From assembly GCA_963734635.1 (NCBI GenBank), contig CAVTIA010000014.1, forward strand, positions 1,054,001-1,118,000: a stretch of DNA of 64,000 nt, in the 5' to 3' direction. Made by a program: the position numbers and the translations under genes. The stretch's first letter is position 1. Each line of letters starts with the position of its first letter. Positions 53,184 through 62,104 of this stretch are shown here, one piece after another. Source of the stretch: DATCJA01 sp963734635. Its GTDB lineage: Bacteria; Acidobacteriota; Vicinamibacteria; Vicinamibacterales; UBA2999. The notes under the pieces are model-generated. The model saw only the letters and a list, made by a program, of their open reading frames with translations. It did no database searches and was not told the origin of the DNA.

Positions 53184-54701
53184 ATGCGCATGCGATTGAC
53201 ACCGATTCTTCGTGTGATCCTGCTTTGCATAGGTGTGACAGCGGCGCCGATCGGATCCGCTCACGCGCAGGACGCCGCTGATGCGACGACGCCCACGCCG
53301 GACCCCATCGCGTGTCAATCGAGCGCTGGCGCTCGACAGCAGTGTCCGGCCGACACGTCGTCGGGCGTCGCGCTCGTGAAATCCACGGGCGCGGCCGCAT
53401 GCCTTCTTGGAAAGACCTGGGGCTACGATGACACGGGCATCTGGGTGTCGGACGGTTGTAGCGGCGAGTTCGTCGCCGGCGCCGTTGCAGAACCGCCGGC
53501 GGAGAAGAGCCCGCCTACGTACGTGCCGAACGCCGGATTCCTCCTCTTCTCCGTCGACAAGGGTGAGATGTATGTGCGGTTGTTCAGCTACGCGCGATAC
53601 CTGAATCAACGGAGCCTGGATGGCAGCTTCGTCAACTTCTTCGGCAACACCCAGTCGATACAGCAGCGGCAGGACATCCAGCTGAACAAGTTTTTCCTCC
53701 CCTTCTCAGGCTGGTTCCTCACGCCGAAGTTCCGCTATTACCTCTACGTCTGGTCGGCCAATACGTCGCAGGGCGATCCGGCTCAGGTGGTCGGCGCCGG
53801 AAATCTGAGTTACGCCTTCAGCGACTTCGTGATGTTCGGCGCGGGCATCACGTCGCTTCCTTCGGTGAGAAGCACCGAGGGCCAGTTTCCCTACTGGCTC
53901 GGCGTCGACGATCGCCTCACCTCTGACGAATTCTTCCGGGGCTCGTACACCACCGGAATCTGGCTTAAGAATCGAGTCACAGGCAAGCTCAATTACATGG
54001 CGATGGTCGGCAACAATCTGAGCCAGTTGGGCGTCAGCGCGACGCAGCTTGACAACCAGCTCGATACGCAATCCTTCATGGTGAATTGGCTGTCCGCCGG
54101 TGAATTTGGCCTCTACGGGACCTTTGGCGATTACGACAACCACCAGATGGTCGCCACGAGGCTCGGCGCGCACTACACCCACAGCCTGGAAACCGCACAG
54201 GAGCAACCAGGTACGAACGCGATCGAGAACAGTCAGATCCGGCTGACCGACGGCAGCATCATCTTCACGCCGAATCTCTTCGGTCCGGGCATCTCCGTCG
54301 AGACGGTCGACTACCAGATGATGAGCCTCGATGGTGGTATCAAGTATCGCGGGCTGTCGCTCGAAGCGGAGTATTACCGGCGCTGGCTGAACGACTTCTC
54401 GGGCCCCAACACGGGCGAGATCGCTTCAATCACGGATCAGGGATACCAGCTGCAATCCTCTGCGATGGTCATACAAAAGGTTCTTCAGGTGTATCTGAGT
54501 GGCGCACAAATCTTTGGCCGTTTCGGCGATGCCTCGGAGCTTCGCGCAGGCGGAAACTGGTATTTCACGAAACAACGCGGGCTTCGAGTGAACGTCGAAT
54601 TCATTCAGTTGAACAATAGTCCCGTCGGGTACACGGCCGTGCCGTACCCGGTCGGGGGCAACGGCCCGCTATACAGCATCAACCTCGAGATGAACTTCTG
54701 A
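53184..54701 (+). CDS. Outer-membrane protein: DUF3011-like N-domain fused to porin-like barrel
   Basis: This 505-residue protein has a signal peptide (ILRVILLCIGVTAAPIGSAHA), then a Cys-rich ~60-residue DUF3011-like domain (CQSSAGARQQCPADTSSGVA; TWGYDDTGIWVSDGCSGEFV). From ~residue 115 a beta-barrel similar to OprP-type/phosphate-selective porins follows: NAGFLLFSVDKGEMYVRLFS, FNSFVNFFGNTQ-like strand, FFLPFSGWFLTPKFRYYLY and GIKYRGLSLEAEYYRRWLND, ending SINLEMNF with the terminal Phe typical of outer-membrane proteins. Possibly an anion or amino-acid channel for the secreted enzymes. Confidence 0.78.
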   Translation: MRMRLTPILRVILLCIGVTAAPIGSAHAQDAADATTPTPDPIACQSSAGARQQCPADTSSGVALVKSTGAAACLLGKTWGYDDTGIWVSDGCSGEFVAGAVAEPPAEKSPPTYVPNAGFLLFSVDKGEMYVRLFSYARYLNQRSLDGSFVNFFGNTQSIQQRQDIQLNKFFLPFSGWFLTPKFRYYLYVWSANTSQGDPAQVVGAGNLSYAFSDFVMFGAGITSLPSVRSTEGQFPYWLGVDDRLTSDEFFRGSYTTGIWLKNRVTGKLNYMAMVGNNLSQLGVSATQLDNQLDTQSFMVNWLSAGEFGLYGTFGDYDNHQMVATRLGAHYTHSLETAQEQPGTNAIENSQIRLTDGSIIFTPNLFGPGISVETVDYQMMSLDGGIKYRGLSLEAEYYRRWLNDFSGPNTGEIASITDQGYQLQSSAMVIQKVLQVYLSGAQIFGRFGDASELRAGGNWYFTKQRGLRVNVEFIQLNNSPVGYTAVPYPVGGNGPLYSINLEMNF

Positions 54702-54731
54702 TCGGCCGCAGGGGTCAGATCAAGATCTGGA

Positions 54732-56048
54732 CTAGATCACGAGCTGAAGACGCGTTTGGAAGAATTGCGTCTTGCCGACAAGGCCGAAGCGGTCGAGCGA
54801 ACCATACCCATAGGCCATCTCGAGCCGCAGGTTGTCGGACAGATACCAGTTCACCATCGGCGTGAGCCTCCAGAACTTGCCGCCTTGCAGCGATCCGCTA
54901 TCAAGGTCGATGTACGAGAAGTTCGTCACAAGGCCCCAGGCTCCGGGTCCTCCCTGAAAGACAGGACGCGCCGGTGAGATTTCCTCGAAGAATCCGCCGC
55001 GGGTGTTGTAGGTGCGCGTTTCGCCGGTGGCCATCCAGGAGACGAACACGTTTCCGCCGTTGAAGACCGGATTACCTGCCTCCGGAGCATCCGCCCACTG
55101 AACGTAGTACTCAGTACCGACGAGCAACGGGCCTGGCCGGTAGTAGACCTCGACGTCGGTCGTTGTGGTGCTCTTGGCTGGAAACAATCCCGTGTCGACG
55201 AAGAACGGCGCCTCGAACGCCTCGGGCCGCGACCGGAGCTGCAACATGCCCTCCGCCGGCTTTCCGTAACGGAGGTTGATGCCGAGGTGAAGGACGGTTT
55301 CCTCCGATTCCACAGGCAACCACACGAATCGGCCCACAGTCTGATGTGCGTAAGTTGAAAAGCTCTCAGTCTTAGAGAGAATGTCCCCAAAGAACCCGAG
55401 GTTCCAGAGGAAATGTTTCTCGGGTAAAGAGCCGAGCCATTTGACGCCGTCGGCGAGGATCGGGATCGCCGCGTCGCTGAACTCTGTTCGTTCCATCGTC
55501 CACCCGGCGTACCCAACCATGATCTTGTTGAGCGAGAACCCCTCTTTTTGGCGTCCGATGAAGATCTGGCCGTATATCTCCGGCACGTCTACCAGGAATC
55601 CCGTTTGCCGGAACGTCCAGTCGTTGGTCACGAAGTCCCTCATGATCCCGGTACTCCACGTCGTTGCTCGGTCGGTCTTGAGACGTCCTCTCAAAAGGAT
55701 ACGGAGATCCCTGGTCTTCGGCTCCGGGTGCAGCGCGATCTGTTCCTTGCTGTCTTCGTCCTGGGCGAAGGCTGCGTACTGGTACAGAAAGCCAAGCCCG
55801 ATGCCGAGCGTAAAAAGTGGCCCATCGTACTCGTTCCAGTCGATCAGCTTGCGAACGGGTTCAGGGACTTCGTCGTCGCTAGCTTTGAGCGTGTCGTCGA
55901 GCGTCGACGGCGGTGAGGCGGGAGCCGTAGTTTGCGGCGAGGCGGGGGGAGTCGTAGCCTGCGACCCGGCCGATTGCTGCCCCTCCACCGTCAACGGAAT
56001 GCAAAGAAGCGCCGTTGCCAATAGGAGGAACGTCGGCCGAATCGCCAT
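54732..56048 (-). CDS. Porin, OprO/OprP (phosphate-selective) like
   Basis: This 438-residue protein has a signal peptide (FLLLATALLCIPLTVEGQ), a Thr/Pro/Ala linker, then a barrel: YDGPLFTLGIGLGFLYQYAA, DLRILLRGRLKTDRATTWST, FLVDVPEIYGQIFIGRQKEG, VFVSWMATGETRTYNTRGGF and WRLTPMVNWYLSDNLRLEMA. The ending FGLVGKTQFFQTRLQL is typical of phosphate-selective porin O/P family proteins. It is convergent with the preceding porin and 45 bases downstream of ansB in the same direction. Confidence 0.85.
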   Translation of the reverse strand: MAIRPTFLLLATALLCIPLTVEGQQSAGSQATTPPASPQTTAPASPPSTLDDTLKASDDEVPEPVRKLIDWNEYDGPLFTLGIGLGFLYQYAAFAQDEDSKEQIALHPEPKTRDLRILLRGRLKTDRATTWSTGIMRDFVTNDWTFRQTGFLVDVPEIYGQIFIGRQKEGFSLNKIMVGYAGWTMERTEFSDAAIPILADGVKWLGSLPEKHFLWNLGFFGDILSKTESFSTYAHQTVGRFVWLPVESEETVLHLGINLRYGKPAEGMLQLRSRPEAFEAPFFVDTGLFPAKSTTTTDVEVYYRPGPLLVGTEYYVQWADAPEAGNPVFNGGNVFVSWMATGETRTYNTRGGFFEEISPARPVFQGGPGAWGLVTNFSYIDLDSGSLQGGKFWRLTPMVNWYLSDNLRLEMAYGYGSLDRFGLVGKTQFFQTRLQLVI

Positions 56049-56093
56049 ACTGAGGCCTCAGGGCAGGACTCAAAACTCACGGCTACGTGGGTT

Positions 56094-57167
56094 TCAGTAC
56101 GTGGCAAACATCGTCTGAATCTTCTCCGGGCTCCGGTGAGACTTCAACAGCGCCAGCGACAGGAGAACCCGCGACTTCTGTGGGTTCAGCTCGTCGGATG
56201 CGATGAAGCCCAGCTCGTCGTCATTGACCTCGACGTTCCGCCCGACGGCTCCCGTTGGCACGCGCGAGCTTCGCACCACCACAACACCTTTTTTGACGGC
56301 GTTGGCAGCTGCCATGACCGACGCTTTGTTCATGTTGCCGTTCCCGACGCCCGCGATGACGATGCCCTTGGCGCCCTTTTCGACGGCGCAATCAATCAAG
56401 TCCGGCGACATGTCAAGCGCGCCGTAGATGATGTCCACGCGCGGCAGCTCGGTGACCTGTGTGATGTCGAATTCGGACTGTGTCGTGTGTTTCCACGAGG
56501 GGCTGGTGTAGAAATCGTTCTTGCCGTAATTTGCGACGCCCACGACTCCGCGGAGCGGCGACATGAAGGTCTGGACGGCCGTCGTGCTCGTCTTGGTGAG
56601 TGAATGCGCGCCCTGGATCCAGTCGTTCATCACGACCAGCACGCCGCGTCCCTTGGCCGCGGGATCGGCCGCCACCCCGACGGCGTTATAGAGGTTCAGC
56701 GGGCCGTCGGCACTCACGGCTGTCGAGGGACGCATCGAGCCCACCATGACCACCGGCTTGTCGGTCTTCACTGTGAGATTTAGAAAGAACGCGGACTCCT
56801 CCATGGTGTCCGTGCCGTGGGTAATCACAAAGCCGTCCACGTTGGGCGACTTCGCCAGCTCGTTGATTCGCTTGGCGACCTTGAGCAGGATGTCGAACGT
56901 CATGTCCTGCGAACCCACGTTCGAGACCTGCTCGCCCTTGATATTGGCGAGCTCGTTGATTCCCGGAACCGCCGCCAGCATCGTGTCGATCGTCACGGCG
57001 CCCGATGTGTAGCCTGCCTGCGTACCGGTTGCGGCAGCGCCCGCGATCGTGCCGCCGGTCGCCAGGATCATCACGTTCGCTTTTCTGCCCTGCGCCGGAG
57101 CAAGCTCGACGCACAGCGCCACCGCGACGATCATCATCACTATCGATTTCTTGCGAGCGCTCATCAT
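56094..57167 (-). CDS. ansB: Type II (periplasmic) L-asparaginase
   Basis: The 357-residue enzyme converts Asn to Asp + NH3. A Sec signal (SIVMMIVAVALCVELAPAQG) supports a periplasmic place. Active-site Thr motifs: MILATGGTIAGAAATGTQAG (first Thr, flexible loop) and VDGFVITHGTDTMEESAFFL (second Thr with Asp). VVMVGSMRPSTAVSADGPLN and GIVIAGVGNGNMN are also conserved. AGGAGACC lies ahead of ATG 57167. It is co-directional with aspartase (stop 63 bases upstream), which would consume its product. Confidence 0.96.
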   Translation of the reverse strand: MMSARKKSIVMMIVAVALCVELAPAQGRKANVMILATGGTIAGAAATGTQAGYTSGAVTIDTMLAAVPGINELANIKGEQVSNVGSQDMTFDILLKVAKRINELAKSPNVDGFVITHGTDTMEESAFFLNLTVKTDKPVVMVGSMRPSTAVSADGPLNLYNAVGVAADPAAKGRGVLVVMNDWIQGAHSLTKTSTTAVQTFMSPLRGVVGVANYGKNDFYTSPSWKHTTQSEFDITQVTELPRVDIIYGALDMSPDLIDCAVEKGAKGIVIAGVGNGNMNKASVMAAANAVKKGVVVVRSSRVPTGAVGRNVEVNDDELGFIASDELNPQKSRVLLSLALLKSHRSPEKIQTMFATY

Positions 57168-57190
57168 TGCTGGTCTCCTCTTTCTCAATA

Positions 57191-57212
57191 CCGGAGGCCT
57201 GAAGGCCTCCGG
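57191..57212. repeat. REP-like palindrome (CCGGAGGCCT arms) between aspA and ansB
   Basis: CCGGAGGCCT-GA-AGGCCTCCGG, perfect 10-base arms around GA, followed by CTACG. It sits in the 63-base gap between the two genes and may set their relative expression. Confidence 0.88.
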
Positions 57213-57230
57213 CTACGTTTCGTTGTCTTC

Positions 57231-58827
57231 TTAGTCTTGCGATGGCGTCCTGCGGTACTTGGTCTTGTCGAGGTTGGTCAGCTTCGCCGGATCGAGCAAC
57301 TCGGCGATCTGCTGCTCGGTCAGGAGCTTCCGTTCCCGGACAATTTCGAGGACTCCCTTCCCGCTCTTGTAGGCTTCGGCCGCCAGCTCGCTTGTCTTGT
57401 CGTATCCGAGTACAGGGTTCAGTGCTGTGACAATGCCGACGGTCGTGTCCATGTAGTGCTTGAGCACCTTTTTGTTGACCGTAATCCCGTCTACGGACTT
57501 TCGAAATGCCATCGACGTGTTGTAGAGCAGGGCCTGCGACTCCATGATCGCGAGCCCCTCGATTGGCTCATACGCGTTGAGCTGAAGCTGGCCCGAATGG
57601 GCGGCCATGGTCACCGTGTAATCGTTCCCCATCACTCGGAACGCGACGAGGTTGACGAGCTCGGGGATGACGGGATTCACCTTTCCCGGCATGATGGAGG
57701 AGCCCGGTTGCAGCGCCGGCAGGTTGATCTCGGCGAGGCCTGCGCGCGGTCCCGAGGTGAGCAGGATCAGATCGCTGGCGATCTTCGAGAGCTTGATGGC
57801 GACGCTCTTCAGCGCCGAGGAATAGACGACGAACCCCTGCTGGTCCCAGGTCGCTGCCAGCATGTCGGAGGCGGGCACGATCGGCTTGCCCGTGAGTTTC
57901 GCCAGGTGCATCGCGGTTCGCTCGGCGTACCCCTTGGGCGCGTTGATCCCCGTTCCGATGGCTGTGGCGCCCATATTGACCGAATACAGGTACTTCTCGG
58001 CGTCCCGCAGCAGCTGTATTTCGCTCTCGATGGACGCCGCGAAGGCATGAAATTCCTGTCCGACCGTCATGGGGACGGCATCCTGCAGCTCGGTGCGGCC
58101 CATCTTGAGGACGTCGATGTAGGCGTCGCCCTTCGCTCGAAATGAATCGGCGAGCTTCTCGAGCTCTGCGGTCAGCTTGTCGTTACGCAGGATGAGCGCC
58201 ACTTTGATCGCAGTCGGGATAGGAGTCGTTCGTCGACTGCGACATGTTCAAGTCGTCGTGCGGCTCGATGATCGAGTACTCCCCCTTCTTGTGCCCCGTC
58301 AGCTCGAGCGCGATGTTGGCGAGCACCTCGTTCGCGTTCATGTTCGTCGAGGTGCCGGCGCCACCCTGGTACCAGTCGACGACGAACTGGTCGTGGTACT
58401 TGCCTTTGCGCACGGCGTCCGCGGCCTTTTCGATGGCCGCCAGTTTTTCCGGTTTCATGGCGCCGACGTCCGTGTTGGCGCGTGCGGCGGCTAGTTTCAC
58501 GATCGCCCATGCTTCGACGAAGCCCGGATAGTGGTTGATGGGGATGCCCGATATCTGGAAGTTTTCGAGGGCTCGCGCGGTCTGAACGCCCCAGTAGGCG
58601 TCGGCAGGTACTGCCTTTTCCCCAAGAAGGTCCTTCTCAACTCGTGTTTGTCCTGCCGGCTTGGCGGGGACAGATTGCGCGGCGGGCGAATCCTGCGCAC
58701 TGGCACTGAACGCGGATGGATCGCCAAACGTGTACGCGTACCCACACGTGAAAGCGACGGCAACGGCAAGCGTCAGGTTTCTGAATGTTCTATTCGAAAT
58801 CGCGTCCATGATTCCCTTCTTGCTCAT
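57231..58827 (-). CDS. aspA: Aspartate ammonia-lyase with an N-terminal signal peptide (one frame change)
   Basis: The ~530-residue fumarase/aspartase-superfamily enzyme converts aspartate to fumarate + NH3. Before the usual start (TRVEKDLLGEKAVPADAYWG) it has ~55 extra residues with a basic end, a hydrophobic core (LTLAVAVAFTCGYAYTFG) and an Ala/Ser/Gln stretch like a Sec signal. Signatures: GAGTSTNMNANEVLANIALE, DDLNMSQSTNDSYP and GSSIMPGKVNPVIPELVN (catalytic loop). A frame change near 58195 divides it, right after STNDSYP. Cytosolic location is usual, so export here is notable. Placed upstream of ansB on the same strand. Confidence 0.92.
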
Positions 58828-59300
58828 ATGGTTCTCCTGCCGCGAATCGACGGGAATGCACGTGTTTGCGTGCGCATCCTCCGCGCGGAGTCGCGGCGGC
58901 CCGCGCCATCTCGTGACGACACAGGCCGCTTTGCCATGCGCTCTCGGGAAAAGTCACCGGGAGCGCGTCGTTGGCGTTGAGCAGGGCAGAAACCGTACCC
59001 GGGGATACGGCTGGATTACGCCCGGCGGAGCTAGCGAGCTCGCCCTTCCCGCAGTCGGTTAATGCTTCAGGTGTTCGTGCGTGGTGTCGTCTGCTGCCGG
59101 ATCGCCAGTAACCGTGTCGAACCAGCCGGAAGTCCATTCAGACAATGTCGTTGCTTCTGAAGTTACGACAGACATTTATGTCTGATTGTCTGCAACGGCA
59201 CTCACTTCGCAGATAAATGCGGCAACGTGCTGGAAACAAACGACATTTCCGCGCCGCGCTCTCGCTGCAGATATGGCTCACCGGTTGCTCTCTCCGGGAT
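58828..59300. other. 473-base divergent intergenic region
   Basis: It separates aspA (minus) from the HTH-like gene (plus). No gene is seen. It carries GC-rich short dyads and, at 59139-59192, an operator-like cluster close to the HTH-like gene. Confidence 0.55.
59139..59192. promoter_or_regulatory. Operator-like cluster of CAGACAT/ATGTCTG half-sites
   Basis: CAGACAT-TT-ATGTCTG (59169-59184) is a 7-base perfect dyad. CAGACAAT at 59139 and its complement ATTGTCTG at 59185-59192 flank it, giving four half-sites. It lies 109 bases before the HTH-like gene start at 59301 and 312 bases from the aspA start. Confidence 0.55.
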
Positions 59301-59573
59301 ATGAGCTTCGCAACTTTCGTTGATCGCGCGCGGGCCGACTTCGTGGAGATGCCGGGTCTGGAGTTGACGCTTCCACAGGCCGTACGTCTGTGGAATCTTG
59401 GAATCGACGACTGCCGGTGCGTGCTCGACGCGCTGGCGGAGGCAGGGTTTCTGAAGTGGACGCACCGGCGAACGGTCATTCGAACCGGCCAGGCGCCACC
59501 CGTAGGATTCGAGCGTCAGCTGGCCTACGTTCCTGTTCGCATGCCGATCGGTGGCGACAAATCTGTCGCGTAA
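59301..59573 (+). CDS. Small winged-helix-like protein
   Basis: The 90 residues begin MSFATFVDRARADFVEM. The segment LELTLPQAVRLWNLGIDD with CRCVLDALAEAGFLKWTHRR resembles a winged helix-turn-helix with a wing (TVIRTG). No ligand domain. Such short proteins of LTxxQAxRLW...LxxLxxxGFL type are frequent in Acidobacteriota and Proteobacteria and lack a known role. It may bind the dyad cluster just upstream. An in-frame start at 59217 would give an unusual leader, so ATG 59301 is preferred. Confidence 0.65.
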   Translation: MSFATFVDRARADFVEMPGLELTLPQAVRLWNLGIDDCRCVLDALAEAGFLKWTHRRTVIRTGQAPPVGFERQLAYVPVRMPIGGDKSVA

Positions 59574-59679
59574 TACGTAGGACGGCGCCGCTCGGTTGAG
59601 AAGTCCCACCCGTCGATGGCTTCCTCTGCGCCCCGTTTACGGCTCGTGCCGCCTTCGCAACCGGCAATGGCCATTACGT

Positions 59680-61146
59680 ATGCATACGGGCCCGATGCCG
59701 GCGTCCATGGGGAGCCTGTTCTCCCAGTACGATCTCGATGGCGTCTTCGACGAGATGTTCGAGGCCGTGGGGCGGCCGCGGCCGCATTATCACGCGCTCC
59801 TCGAAGAACTAGCCTCGGTCACGCCCGAGGAGCTGCAGCGCCGGCAGCTCGATGCCGATCGCGCCTTCCTCACGCAAGGCATCACGTTCACGGTCTACGG
59901 CGACGAGCAGGGCACTGAGCGGATCTTTCCCTTCGACCTGTTACCGCGGATCCTGACCGCGACCGAGTGGACGACGCTCGAGCGAGGGCTCGCGCAACGG
60001 CTCACCGCGATCAACTTGTTCCTGAAGGACATTTACAACGAAGGGCGCATTCTCGCGGAAGGGGTCGTCCCGCGCGAGCTGGTGTTCAGCTGTCGACACT
60101 ACCGGCGTGAAATGCGGGGCGTCAAGGTTCATCGCGACGCTTACGTGTCTGTAGCCGGCACCGACCTCGTTCGGCTCGAAGACGGCCGCTTCGTCGTCCT
60201 GGAAGACAACCTGCGGGTTCCAAGCGGTGTGTCGTACATGCTGGCGAACCGCGAGGTAACCAAGCGCGTGTTCCCCGGGCTGTTCAGCCGGTACAACGTC
60301 CGGCCGATCGCCCACTACGGCCAGGGACTCCTGGCGACGCTCCGCGCGATTGCCCCGCCCACCTGCCCCGATCCGACCATCGTCGTGTTGACGCCTGGCG
60401 TCGGCAATTCCGCCTACTTCGAGCACGCGTTCCTGGCTCGCGAGATGGGGCTTCCGCTCGTCGAAGGACGAGACCTCCTCGTGCACGACACCATCGTCTA
60501 TATGCGGACGACGTCCGGGCTGCGGCGCGTGGACGTGATTTACAGGCGTGTGGATGACGATTTTCTCGATCCGCTCGCGTTCCGCGCCGATTCGCACCTC
60601 GGTGTGGCGGGTCTGCTCAACGCATTCCGTTCCGGCCACGTGGCAATCGCGAACGCCATAGGAACCGGTGTTGCGGACGACAAGGCGATCTATGCCTATG
60701 TGCCGGCGATGATCCGGTTCTATCTGTCGGAGGAGCCGGTCCTCGAGAACGTGGAGACGTATCTGTTGAGCAATCCTGCCGACCGCAGTCACGTGCTCGA
60801 GCACCTCGACACCATGGTGGTCAAAGCTGTGGGGGAGTCGGGTGGCTACGGCATGCTGGTCGGGCCGCACAGCACGCGGGCGGATCGCGAGGACTTCCGC
60901 AGCCGCATTGTTGCCGACCCGCGCAACTTCATCGCGCAGCCGACGCTCGCCTTGTCGCGAGCGGCCTGCTTCCTCCAGGAGGGAATCGAGCCGCGGCACG
61001 TCGACCTGCGTCCGTACGTGCTGTATGGAGAGCGCGCCATGGTGGTTCCCGGAGGTCTGACGCGGGTGGCGCTGCGGAAAGGGTCGCTTGTCGTGAACTC
61101 GTCCCAGGGTGGCGGAAGCAAAGACACCTGGGTGCTGCTGGACTGA
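59680..61146 (+). CDS. Circularly permuted ATP-grasp protein (peptide ligase-like)
   Basis: The ~490 residues match CP_ATPgrasp family proteins: YDLDGVFDEMFEAVGRPRPH at the start, ITFTVYGDEQGTERIFPFDL, LNLFLKDIYNEG-like helix (INLFLKDIYNEGRIL), VHRDAYVSVAGTDLVRLEDG, FVVLEDNLRVPSGVSYMLAN, VVLTPGVGNSAYFEHAFLA, and MVVKAVGESGGYGMLVGP (nucleotide-binding). These enzymes are predicted to form peptide or amide bonds and typically occur with alpha-E and transglutaminase genes, as here. The start is uncertain among ATG 59680 and 59695 and an upstream TTG. Confidence 0.93.
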   Translation: MHTGPMPASMGSLFSQYDLDGVFDEMFEAVGRPRPHYHALLEELASVTPEELQRRQLDADRAFLTQGITFTVYGDEQGTERIFPFDLLPRILTATEWTTLERGLAQRLTAINLFLKDIYNEGRILAEGVVPRELVFSCRHYRREMRGVKVHRDAYVSVAGTDLVRLEDGRFVVLEDNLRVPSGVSYMLANREVTKRVFPGLFSRYNVRPIAHYGQGLLATLRAIAPPTCPDPTIVVLTPGVGNSAYFEHAFLAREMGLPLVEGRDLLVHDTIVYMRTTSGLRRVDVIYRRVDDDFLDPLAFRADSHLGVAGLLNAFRSGHVAIANAIGTGVADDKAIYAYVPAMIRFYLSEEPVLENVETYLLSNPADRSHVLEHLDTMVVKAVGESGGYGMLVGPHSTRADREDFRSRIVADPRNFIAQPTLALSRAACFLQEGIEPRHVDLRPYVLYGERAMVVPGGLTRVALRKGSLVVNSSQGGGSKDTWVLLD

Positions 61147-61150
61147 TGTG

Positions 61151-62099
61151 ATGCTGCTGTCCCGCGTGGCGGACGCACTTTACTGGTTGAGCCGTTATCT
61201 CGAGCGTGCAGTACACACCGCACGCGTCGTCGACGCAGCCGTCGATCACGGTCTTGGCCGTCCATCGCCGATTGACGAAAGCGCCATTGAGATCTACCGG
61301 CGCCTCGTGCTGCCGCCCGCCACAGGTCCGGCGATGTCGCTTGCTGATGGCGCGCTCTTCGACACAGCGAACCACAACTCGGTGGCGGCGTGCGTCGTCG
61401 CGGCGCGCGAGAACGCGCGCCAGGTCCGTGATGAGATCAGCTCCGAGATGTGGGAGCAAATCAATGCCCTCTATCTCGGAATCCGAAACATGCGCGATGA
61501 CGTGTTGTCGTCCGGGCGGACGAACTATGTAACGCGCTCCATTACAGAAGGCGTGCATCTGTTCGAGGGAATCACCAACGCGACGATGGGGCACGGCGAG
61601 GGCTGGCAGTACCTGCAGTCCGGCCGGTTTCTCGAGCGTGCTGCCGCGACCGCCACACTTCTCGATGCGTTCTTTACGAAAGAGGCGGGTCCGGCGGCGA
61701 TCCGGCCGCTGGATCAGGCAGATTGGGTGTCGCTGCTGCGGTCGTGCTGCGCACTCGAAAGCTACTGTCGTCGCTACACAGCGGATGTACAGACCCGAGC
61801 GAGTGACGGAGTTCCTGCTGCTCAATGCGGAGTTCCCTCGGTCGATCAGGTTTTCAGCGACTCGCGTCGAGGGCGCGGTCGGAGCGCTTGCACGTTACGG
61901 CGGCCGGTCCGATGGCACACGCGCCGAACGCCTGTCAGGCCGGCTGCGTGCATCCCTCGATTACGCACAGGTTGACGAAGTGCTCAGCGAAGGTCCTCAT
62001 GCGTATCTGAGCGGCGTCGGCCGGCAATGCATGCAGATTCATACGGCGCTGTACCAGACCTATATTTCGTATCCCATCGAATCGGCGTTAACCGCGTAA
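61151..62099 (+). CDS. Alpha-E domain protein (one frame change)
   Basis: This ~315-residue helical protein begins LLSRVADALYWLSRYLERA, the hallmark of alpha-E proteins. It continues DEISSEMWEQINALYLGIRN, ITEGVHLFEGITNATMGHGE and WQYLQSGRFLERAAATATLL. A frame change near 61790 leads to RVTEFLLLNAEFPRSIRFSA and ends at TAA 62099 (SYPIESALTA). Four bases separate the stop of the ATP-grasp gene from its ATG. Function is unknown, though the conserved trio suggests a peptide-tagging or peptide-synthesis complex. Confidence 0.9.
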
Positions 62100-62104
62100 G
62101 AACC

